From positions 1-64,000 of the forward strand of contig NZ_JALKCH010000004.1 in assembly GCF_023016805.1 (NCBI RefSeq): a DNA stretch of 64,000 nucleotides, written 5' to 3'. Under the pieces are notes generated by a model. The model saw only the letters and a program-made list of their open reading frames with translations. It searched no databases and had not been told where the DNA came from. The first letter of the stretch is position 1; every line of letters starts with the position of its first letter. Positions 15,898 through 23,123 of the stretch are shown piece after piece. The DNA is from Ancylobacter crimeensis (lineage in GTDB: Bacteria; Pseudomonadota; Alphaproteobacteria; Rhizobiales; Xanthobacteraceae). The translations under genes were made by a program, and so were the position numbers.

Positions 15898-17481
15898 ATG
15901 CCCAATTACCTGATCGACCGCCTGCGCGCCGGCGTCACTGTCCCCTCCCGCGTCTTCGCCGAAACGGCGGAGGGCGCCATTGTCACCTATGCCGAACTCG
16001 ACCGGCGCACCGCGCAATATGCCAATGCGCTGGTGGCGATGGGCCTCGCGCCCGGCGACCGGGTGGCGCTGCAGGCGGAAAAGAGCCTGGAGGCGGTGTT
16101 CGTCTATCTCGCGACGGTGCGGGCCGGTGGCGTGTTCCTGCCACTCAACACCGCCTATACGCCGCCCGAGATCGATTATTTCCTCGGTGATGCCGAACCG
16201 GCGATCTTCATCTGCGATCCCGCGGCGGAAGCGGTGCTGGCCCCCATCGCCTGCGCCCGTGGCGTGGCGCAGGTGGTCACAATGGATGCGAACGGACAGG
16301 GCACGCTGCGCGAGGCGGCCGAGGCCTGCCGTCCCAGCTTCACCGATGTGCCGCGCAGGCCCGACGACCTCGCCGCGCTGCTCTATACCTCAGGCACTAC
16401 GGGCCGCTCCAAGGGGGCGATGCTCACCCATGAAAACCTCGCCTCCAATGCGCAGGCGCTGGTCGAGGCCTGGCACTTCACGCCCGACGACGTGCTGATC
16501 CACGCCTTGCCGATCTTCCACACCCATGGCCTGTTCGTCGCCATCAATGTGACGCTGGCGGCCGGCTCGTCGATGATCTTCCTGCCGAAGTTCGATCCGG
16601 CGTACATCCTGTCGCTCACGGGCCGGGCGAGCGTGCTGATGGGCGTGCCGACCTTCTATGTCCGGTTGCTGAAATCCCCCGAGCTGACCCCCGAGGCGGC
16701 GGCGGGCATGCGGCTGTTCATCTCCGGCTCGGCGCCGCTGCTGGCGGAGACGCACCGCGAATGGCGCGCCCGCACGGGCCACGCCATTCTCGAACGCTAC
16801 GGCATGACCGAGACCGGCATGAACACCTCCAATCCCTATGAGGGCGAGCGCATCGCCGGCACGGTGGGTTTCCCGCTGCCGGGCGTGGAACTGCGTGTCG
16901 TGTCGCCCGAGAGCGGGGAGGTGCTCGGCACGGGCGAGATCGGCATGATCGAGCTGCGCGGCCCCAATATATTCAAGGGCTATTGGCACATGCCGGAGAA
17001 GACGGCGGCGGAGTTTCATGATGGTTGGTTCGTCACCGGCGATCTCGGCCTCGTCGGGCCGGACGGATATGTGCAGATCGTCGGGCGCGGCAAGGACCTC
17101 GTCATTTCGGGCGGCTACAATGTCTATCCCAAGGAAGTCGAGACCGAGATCGACGCGCTGCCCGGTGTAATCGAGAGCGCGGTGATCGGCCTGCTCCACC
17201 CCGATTTCGGCGAGGGGGTGACGGCGGTGGTGATCGCCCGCCCCGACGCGGCACTGGACGAGCCGGCGGTGCTGGAGGCGCTGGGGGGGCGGCTCGCCCG
17301 CTACAAGCTGCCCAAGCGCGTCATCTTCCTCGACGATCTGCCGCGCAACACCATGGGCAAGGTGCAGAAGAACCTGCTGCGCGAGCAGTATAAGGGGCTA
17401 TACGGGGGTACGGGGAGGGCGACGTCAGCATGCGTTGATGCTGTTTGTGCCAGCCTATTTCGCTATCTTGACGTCTATTAG
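15898..17481 (+). CDS. matB: Malonyl-CoA synthetase-like acyl-CoA ligase
   Basis: 527-residue adenylate-forming enzyme that probably makes malonyl-CoA (or a related dicarboxylyl-CoA) from the free acid, CoA and ATP. The P-loop is YTSGTTGRSKGAM. The A5 region RYGMTETGMNTSNPYEGER is characteristic of malonyl-CoA synthetases. The hinge and A8 motif run through GDLGLVGPDGY and GRGKDLVISGGYN, and the A10 Lys is in NTMGKVQK. ATG 15898 gives the usual N-terminus PNYLIDRL. The family normally ends soon after LREQYKGLY; here about 25 extra residues (from GGTGRATSACVD) run on to a stop at 17481. The native stop seems to have been lost at a DNA junction near 17400. The active site is unaffected. Confidence 0.88.
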   Translation: MPNYLIDRLRAGVTVPSRVFAETAEGAIVTYAELDRRTAQYANALVAMGLAPGDRVALQAEKSLEAVFVYLATVRAGGVFLPLNTAYTPPEIDYFLGDAEPAIFICDPAAEAVLAPIACARGVAQVVTMDANGQGTLREAAEACRPSFTDVPRRPDDLAALLYTSGTTGRSKGAMLTHENLASNAQALVEAWHFTPDDVLIHALPIFHTHGLFVAINVTLAAGSSMIFLPKFDPAYILSLTGRASVLMGVPTFYVRLLKSPELTPEAAAGMRLFISGSAPLLAETHREWRARTGHAILERYGMTETGMNTSNPYEGERIAGTVGFPLPGVELRVVSPESGEVLGTGEIGMIELRGPNIFKGYWHMPEKTAAEFHDGWFVTGDLGLVGPDGYVQIVGRGKDLVISGGYNVYPKEVETEIDALPGVIESAVIGLLHPDFGEGVTAVVIARPDAALDEPAVLEALGGRLARYKLPKRVIFLDDLPRNTMGKVQKNLLREQYKGLYGGTGRATSACVDAVCASLFRYLDVY

Positions 17482-17819
17482 GCTCGTCGGCCGGAGATGT
17501 AGAAGCTGCGGTTGTGGTGTGCGTCACGAAAATCGCCTGCACTTCCAAGTCCTACTAAAACCATTCGAACTCAACAACATAGGTGTTCGCAGTTTCACTT
17601 TGGTCAGCGCGCCAATCCTTTTGAGGGTTTGCCGGACCTCCTTCTTTCTCCCGATGCTCCCTTGTCTATCCACACCCCATGCCGGCGCTGTGGCGCCGGG
17701 CTTTGCACCGCGCGTCGATGCGCATGCGATGCTTGCCTGATCCACGTACCGGAACCGCTTCCCCTCGCTCGCGTTTCCTTGCCGGGGCGGGCAACCAGGC
17801 AAGGCAGGAGGGGGGTCCG
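17482..17819. other. Gene-free right edge of the accessory module
   Basis: Holds copy B of the 54-bp repeat (17570-17623) and no convincing gene. Open frames on both strands here are short and unlike the neighbouring proteins. An inverted repeat CAGCAT/ATGCTG near 17428-17445, inside the end of the ligase gene, is too weak to call a terminator. Confidence 0.5.
17570..17623 (+). repeat. 54-bp imperfect repeat, copy B
   Basis: Same orientation as copy A at 5259-5312, 45 of 54 identical and without gaps. With copy A it brackets 12.3 kb that contains the LysR, acyl-CoA, ABC-importer and ligase genes. Confidence 0.7.
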
Positions 17820-18200
17820 ATGCATGATCCCACATTGGTTCACACCGGCCAGAGGCGTTTTCGGGCCGGGGCATTGATGTTCGCCCTCGCGGCGCTGGTC
17901 GCGCTGGGCCTCACGGGATGGCGCTATCTGACGCCGCTTTCCGGAGTTACGGGAGCCGGCGGCGCGCTGCTGGCCATGTTCGGGGCGTTCATCCTAGTTC
18001 TCGCCGGACTCATGCTGCTGCGCGTGCCGCGGGGCAGGTGGCGCAGCCTTTTGCTCGGTCTCAGCGCGCTCGGCGTGGCGCTGACGTTGATCGCCGAGCT
18101 TTTCCTGCATGGATGGGGGGCGTCCGTGGCGCTCGCGGTCGCCGTGATCGCCATCGCGGTCGAAATCCTCACTCCGCCCGCCCGGAGGGTTGCGTCATGA
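17820..18200 (+). CDS. Small four-helix membrane protein next to PQQ dehydrogenase
   Basis: 126-residue protein with four hydrophobic segments: ALMFALAALVALGLTGW, ALLAMFGAFILVLAGLMLL, SLLLGLSALGVALTLIAELF and ASVALAVAVIAIAVEIL. An AGGAGGGGGG run just upstream supports ATG 17820. It overlaps the quinoprotein gene by ATGA, so both are made together. Membrane-bound PQQ glucose dehydrogenases carry an N-terminal membrane domain of about this size, whereas the downstream quinoprotein lacks one and has a signal peptide instead. I infer that this protein is the detached membrane/quinone-docking part; homology was not tested. Confidence 0.75.
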   Translation: MHDPTLVHTGQRRFRAGALMFALAALVALGLTGWRYLTPLSGVTGAGGALLAMFGAFILVLAGLMLLRVPRGRWRSLLLGLSALGVALTLIAELFLHGWGASVALAVAVIAIAVEILTPPARRVAS

Positions 18201-20194
18201 GCCGCCAGCTTCGTCTGTCATCCGCGGCGTCGTTGTCCGTGGCCGGACTTCTAGCGGCCGCTTCGCCGCTGGCGGCGCAGCCCGCCTATGTCCTGCCCGC
18301 TCCCCAACTGGCCCCGGCGCCGGCCTCCGATGCGCCGGCCATGCTGCCCCCGGCGAGCGGATCGGCCTGGAACACCTTTCACGGCCAGTTGAGCGCGCAG
18401 AAATATTCCCCTCTCCGGCAAATAGACGTTTCGACCGTGGGAAAGCTCAGAAAGGTCTGGGAATACCACACCGGCGACATGTCCAGCGGCAGTGGCGCGG
18501 TGCCGGAAACCGTCTGGTCTGCAACGCCCATCTTCGCCAATGACACGGTCTATATCGGCACGCCCTTCTACCGGGTGATCGCGATCGACCCCGCGAGCGG
18601 GAAGGAGAAGTGGACCTTCGACACCAAGTCCACGCTCAAGGCGCTGACCCAGCCGGCGCTCAAATCGCGCGGGGTCGCCTATTGGCAGGCGCAGAGCCCA
18701 ACCGCCGGCGAGGTTTGCCAGAAGATCGTCTATCTCGGTACGATGGACGCGCAGCTCTTCGCGCTCGATGCCGATACCGGCAAGCCGTGCCCGGGATTCG
18801 GCAAGGACGGCGTGCTGGACGTGAACCAGTGGAACACCGTCAACGCGAAATATCCGCTGTCCCTGCTGCAGCCGCCGACCGTGATCGGCGATCATCTCGT
18901 GCTGGGCTGGGCGGGCAAGGACTGGGCGTATCAGGAAGCGCCGCCGGGCTCGCTGTTCTCCCTCAATGCCCGGACCGGCGCGCTGGAATGGACGTTCCGG
19001 CCGATCCCCGACGATGTCGCCGCGCAGACCGGCACCGCGAATGTGTGGACCGGCGTCTCCTATGACGACAAGCTCGGACTGGTCTATGTGCCCGTTTCCT
19101 CGCCTTCGCCCAATTACTGGGGCGGAAACCGGACGAAGCCCATTCCGCTCGCCACCTCCACCACCGCCCTCGACATCAACACCGGCAAGGTGGTCTGGTC
19201 GCGGCAGTGGGTGCATCACGACATCTGGGACTACGACATCAATTCGGCCCCGACCCTGATGGACCTCACGGTGGACGGCAAGCCGGTGCCGGCGCTCGTG
19301 CAGGCCAGCAAGATGGGCTTCCTGTTCGTGGTGGACCGTCGCACCGGCGCCGATGTGTGGCCGATCGAGGAGCGCCCGGTGCCGCAGGGAAACGTGGCGG
19401 GAGAGGTCTATTCGCCGACCCAGCCCTTCCCCACCAAGCCGGCGCCGCTGCTCGACCAGTCGAAGAAGCCGCCGATCTGGACGGTGGCGAACATTGTCGG
19501 GCTCGGCTCCTGCTCGCGCATGTGGAAGAACCTGAACTATGAGGGCATGTACACCCCGCCCACCACGACCAGGGAGGGCACGCTCACCTATCCGGACAGC
19601 GCGGGCGGCGTGCAGTGGGGCGGGGTCGCCTTCGATCCCGAAACCCAGACGGCGGTCGTCAACACCTCGCATATCGTGCAGGCGCTGAAGCTCTGGGCCC
19701 GCGCGGATTACGACAAGGCGCCCAAGGGCAACGGCAATGAGAACGGCTTCTACCCGCAGGAAGGCGCGCCGTTCGGCATGTCGCTGGTCAACGCGCTGAA
19801 CTGGCTCGGCATGCCCTGCTGGGCGCCGCCCTTCGGCGAACTGGTGGCGATCGACATGAAGACCGGCGGTGTGAAATGGCGGCGGCCCATCGGCGCCTCG
19901 CAGCAATGGGGCTTCTACATGCCCGAAAGCATGGGATCGCCGACCATCGGCGGACCGGCGGTGACGGCGGGCGGCGTCATTTTCATCGGCGCGTCGATGG
20001 ACGCCAAGGTGCGGGCCTATTCGCTCGCCGACGGCAAGGAACTGTGGTCCGATATCGTGCAGGCACCCGCGGTGTCGAACCCGGCGATCTACGAATATAA
20101 GGGCCGCGAATATGTCGTCTTCACCGCGGGCGGCAATTCCATCCTGAAGGAGCAGGTGGGCGACGAAGTCGCGGCCTATGCACTTCCCGACTGA
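18197..20194 (+). CDS. PQQ-dependent dehydrogenase (membrane glucose-dehydrogenase type, soluble domain)
   Basis: 665-residue periplasmic quinoprotein. A Sec signal (LSVAGLLAAASPLAAQPA) leads into an eight-bladed beta-propeller, seen as repeated WTFDTK-, LEWTFRP- and VKWRRPIG-like strands. Blocks WEYHTGDMSSGSG and HHDIWDYDINSAPTLMDL, and the Lys in QASKMGFLFVVDRRTG, match the PQQ- and Ca-binding face of the mGDH group rather than methanol dehydrogenase. The substrate is therefore probably an aldose, polyol or related alcohol, oxidised in the periplasm with electrons passing to quinone. The ATG overlaps the stop of the small membrane-protein gene. PQQ synthesis genes are not in the window. Confidence 0.92.
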   Translation: MSRQLRLSSAASLSVAGLLAAASPLAAQPAYVLPAPQLAPAPASDAPAMLPPASGSAWNTFHGQLSAQKYSPLRQIDVSTVGKLRKVWEYHTGDMSSGSGAVPETVWSATPIFANDTVYIGTPFYRVIAIDPASGKEKWTFDTKSTLKALTQPALKSRGVAYWQAQSPTAGEVCQKIVYLGTMDAQLFALDADTGKPCPGFGKDGVLDVNQWNTVNAKYPLSLLQPPTVIGDHLVLGWAGKDWAYQEAPPGSLFSLNARTGALEWTFRPIPDDVAAQTGTANVWTGVSYDDKLGLVYVPVSSPSPNYWGGNRTKPIPLATSTTALDINTGKVVWSRQWVHHDIWDYDINSAPTLMDLTVDGKPVPALVQASKMGFLFVVDRRTGADVWPIEERPVPQGNVAGEVYSPTQPFPTKPAPLLDQSKKPPIWTVANIVGLGSCSRMWKNLNYEGMYTPPTTTREGTLTYPDSAGGVQWGGVAFDPETQTAVVNTSHIVQALKLWARADYDKAPKGNGNENGFYPQEGAPFGMSLVNALNWLGMPCWAPPFGELVAIDMKTGGVKWRRPIGASQQWGFYMPESMGSPTIGGPAVTAGGVIFIGASMDAKVRAYSLADGKELWSDIVQAPAVSNPAIYEYKGREYVVFTAGGNSILKEQVGDEVAAYALPD

Positions 20195-20293
20195 GCGGGC
20201 AGCGTCGGCACGCTGGCCGACCTCTCGCAGAAGCGAGGGGCCGGCCGGCGGCTCTTTCTTCCGTCGGCGCCGGCCGCTCGATGCCCGCGAGCG

Positions 20294-22453
20294 TCAGCCG
20301 CTTGATGCCTTGTCGAGATTGAGCGGCAGCTTTCGCAGCCTTTTGCCGGAAGCGGCGAACACCGCATTGGCGATGGCCGGGAAGGCCGCCGCCGTGCCGG
20401 TTTCGCCGAGGCCGCCGGGGCTCTCGCTGCTCTCGACCAGATGCACCTCGATCGGCGGAACCTCGTTCATGCGCAGGATCTGGTAGGTGTCGAAATTGGT
20501 CTGCTCGACACGTCCCTCGTCCAAAGTGATCTCGCCATAGAGCGCGGCGGTGAGACCGAAGACGAGGCCGCCCTCGATCTGGGCGCGCACCGAATCCGGG
20601 TTGACCGCCTGTCCGCAATCCATGGCGGCGACCAGCCGCTTGAGCTGGATGTTGCTGCCGGACATTTCCGCCTCGCAAACCACAGCAAGGAACGAGCCGA
20701 AGGCGTGCTGCACCATGATGCCCCGGCCGGTATTGGCCGGGAGCGGCGTGCCCCAGCCCGCTTCCTTCGCCGCGAGGTCGAGAGCGGCGCGAGCGCGCGG
20801 GTTCTTTTCCAGCAGGCCACGCCGGAACGCGACGGGATCCTTGCCGGCGGCATGGGCCAGTTCGTCGATGAAGCTCTCGACCACGAAGACATTGTGCGCC
20901 GGGCCGACGCCGCGCCACCAGGCGGTGACCACGCCCGGCGGTTCGTGTCGTACCCAGGACACCCGTACCGGGCCGAGGTCGTAGGGCGTCTCCTCGGCGC
21001 ATTCGACCGCATCCGGGTCGATGCCGTTCTCGCGCATGCCGGGAGGCGCCCAGCGCGCCATGACGCTGGAGCCGGTCACCTTGTGGGTCCAGCCGGTGAT
21101 CCGTCCGTCCGCATCGAGGCCGGCGGACAGCCGGTCGTAATAATAGGGGCGGAAGCGGTCGTGCTGGATGTCCTCCTCGCGCGACCAGACCACCTTGAGG
21201 GGATAGTCGACCTGCTTGGCGAAGGCGGCAGCGATGCCGACATATTCCCATTCGAGCCGGCGCCCGAAGCCGCCGCCGATCAGGTGGTTGTGCAGCCGAA
21301 CCTTCTCCACCGGCTGGCCTGTGGCCTCGGCCGCGGCGGCCTGCGCGCGGGTCGGCACCTGCGTGCCGCACCACACCTCGACGCCGTCGGGCGTCACATG
21401 GACCGTGCAGTTCGCCGGTTCCATCGTCGCATGGGCCAGGAAAGGAAGCTGGTAGACCGCGCTCAGCTTCTTCGCGGCGCCGGCGATGGCGGCGTCGGGG
21501 TCGCCCTCCTGTCGCGCCACGACGCCTTCGCCCTTCGAGGCCTCCTCATGGCCCCGCACGATGTCGGCCTGCGTCAGCCGGGCGTTCGGGCCGAGGTCCC
21601 ATTTGGCGGCGAGTGCGTCGAGTCCCTGCTTCGCCGCCCAGTAGTGATCGCCCACCACGGCGACGGCATCTTCGAGCTTCAGCACGGCGTGGGCGCCCTT
21701 GACCTTGAGCGCCGACGCCTCGTCCACCGATACCAGCTTGCCGCCCAGCACCGGGCAGCGGGCCAGCAGGGCGATCTTCATGCCCGGCAGCTTCACGTCG
21801 ATGCCATAGGTGGCGCCACCATCGACCTTGTGGCGGGTGTCGACGCGCTTCTGGCTGGTGCCGATCAGCTTCCAGTCCTTGCGGTCCTTGAGCGGGGCGT
21901 CCTGCGGGAGCGGCGACGTGGCGGCGAGCGCGACCAGCGAGCCATAGGACGCGCTGCGGCCGGAGGCGGCGTGGCGCACCACGCCACGCTCGACCGTGCA
22001 GTCGGCGGGCGCCACCTTCCATTCGCGCGCCGCAGCCTCCACCAGAGCGCGCCGGGCAATGGCCGCGGGTTTGCGCAGGCCTTCCCAGTCGGCGCGGATC
22101 GAGGTCGAGCCACCCGTGGCCTGTTGGCCGAGCAGGGGATTGGCATAGAGCTTGTCGTCCGGCGGAGCGAAGTCCGGTTCGACCTGGTCGAGGCCGACAT
22201 CGAGTTCCTCGGCCATCAGCATCGAGGCGCCGGTCCAGATGCCCTGGCCCATCTCGACATCGCGCATGATGAGCACGATGCGGCCGTCCTCGCTGATGCG
22301 GATGAAGGCATTCGGTGCGAACGGGCCGGCCGCCGCGGCGCGGGCCATGCGCGAGCCGAGCGGCAGGGAGGCTGCCACCACCAGCGCGAGGCTGCCAGTG
22401 AGAAAGGAGCGGCGATCGGGGCGGAAACCGGCGGGATCGGGGATACGGGTCAT
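20294..22453 (-). CDS. Molybdopterin-binding large subunit of an aldehyde/isoquinoline oxidoreductase-type dehydrogenase
   Basis: 719-residue catalytic subunit of the xanthine-oxidase family, IorB-like. A Tat signal is visible (DRRSFLTGSLALVVAAS), so the folded MoCo enzyme is exported to the periplasm. Cofactor and substrate regions include VEMGQGIWTGASMLMAEEL, IGGGFGRRLEWE and QHAFGSFLAVV. The catalytic Glu lies near the C-terminus in PGGLGETGTAAAFPA. It is transcribed with the [2Fe-2S] subunit, which starts upstream. Likely substrates are aldehydes or N-heteroaromatics; the exact one is unknown. A c-type cytochrome subunit, often third in such operons, is not present next to it. Confidence 0.92.
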   Translation of the reverse strand: MTRIPDPAGFRPDRRSFLTGSLALVVAASLPLGSRMARAAAAGPFAPNAFIRISEDGRIVLIMRDVEMGQGIWTGASMLMAEELDVGLDQVEPDFAPPDDKLYANPLLGQQATGGSTSIRADWEGLRKPAAIARRALVEAAAREWKVAPADCTVERGVVRHAASGRSASYGSLVALAATSPLPQDAPLKDRKDWKLIGTSQKRVDTRHKVDGGATYGIDVKLPGMKIALLARCPVLGGKLVSVDEASALKVKGAHAVLKLEDAVAVVGDHYWAAKQGLDALAAKWDLGPNARLTQADIVRGHEEASKGEGVVARQEGDPDAAIAGAAKKLSAVYQLPFLAHATMEPANCTVHVTPDGVEVWCGTQVPTRAQAAAAEATGQPVEKVRLHNHLIGGGFGRRLEWEYVGIAAAFAKQVDYPLKVVWSREEDIQHDRFRPYYYDRLSAGLDADGRITGWTHKVTGSSVMARWAPPGMRENGIDPDAVECAEETPYDLGPVRVSWVRHEPPGVVTAWWRGVGPAHNVFVVESFIDELAHAAGKDPVAFRRGLLEKNPRARAALDLAAKEAGWGTPLPANTGRGIMVQHAFGSFLAVVCEAEMSGSNIQLKRLVAAMDCGQAVNPDSVRAQIEGGLVFGLTAALYGEITLDEGRVEQTNFDTYQILRMNEVPPIEVHLVESSESPGGLGETGTAAAFPAIANAVFAASGKRLRKLPLNLDKASSG

Positions 22454-22463
22454 GTTCGGCTCC

Positions 22464-22916
22464 TCACGCGGCCGAGGCCTGCTTGATGGCGGCCCGGATG
22501 CGGGGATAGGTCCCGCATCGGCAGATATTGCCGCTCATCGCGCTGTCGATGTCGCCGTCCGACGGCTTGGGGTTGCCGGCGAGCAGAGCCGCCGCCTGCA
22601 TGATCTGCCCGGACTGGCAGTAGCCGCACTGCACCACCTCGAGATCCAGCCACGCCTTTTGCACGGCGGCGCCGGCCGGGGTCTGGCCCACGGTCTCGAT
22701 GGTTGCGATCCTGTGGCCGACGGCATCGCTCACCAGGGTCTGGCAGGAACGCACTGCCTGCCCGTCGAGATGGACGGTGCAGGCCCCGCACAGGCCCGCG
22801 CCGCAGCCAAACTTGGTGCCGGTGAGGCCGGCAACATCACGCAGGACCCAGAGCAGGGGCATGTCGTCCGGCACGTCGAACTGATGATCCTGTCCATTGA
22901 TGGTGAGGGTCGTCAT
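22464..22916 (-). CDS. [2Fe-2S] small subunit of the molybdenum dehydrogenase
   Basis: 150-residue electron-transfer subunit of the IorA type. The plant-type cluster ligands are [15 protein letters not shown] followed by a fourth Cys in VRSC. The second cluster uses [10 protein letters not shown] and [11 protein letters not shown]. No signal peptide is present; it would travel with the Tat-exported large subunit. ATG 22916 was chosen because the upstream open frame is unlike the family and GGGAG precedes this start. Ten bases separate it from the large subunit, so the two form an operon. Confidence 0.95.
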   Translation of the reverse strand: MTTLTINGQDHQFDVPDDMPLLWVLRDVAGLTGTKFGCGAGLCGACTVHLDGQAVRSCQTLVSDAVGHRIATIETVGQTPAGAAVQKAWLDLEVVQCGYCQSGQIMQAAALLAGNPKPSDGDIDSAMSGNICRCGTYPRIRAAIKQASAA

Positions 22917-23123
22917 CTGTTTCTCCCATGGCATTCGCCCGGGCCGGCCGCGCTTCTGGAGGGCAATGGCGAGGAAAGGCGCCAGGGGCGGGTCGCGAGC
23001 AACACCTTTGAATGTTTCCATTCCATGGTGGCACAGACCGTCTTTGCATGGCAACCAAGAGGTCGGGAACGAATACTTGATCGCGAGAAGCGGGCGGTTG
23101 CGTAAGGAATCGCTTAGTCTATC

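Noticed and set aside
17321..17548. Minus-strand frame antisense to the end of the ligase gene
   Set aside because: No family resemblance; explained by the opposite strand of the ligase.
17524..17874. 116-residue minus-strand open frame
   Set aside because: It overlaps the 54-bp repeat and the start of the small membrane-protein gene, and its sequence has no family character; treated as chance.
20195..20293. Terminator between the convergent PQQ and MoCo dehydrogenase genes
   Set aside because: CAGCGT/ACGCTG and GGCCGGC pairs are present but short, without T-tracts; not reported as a terminator.
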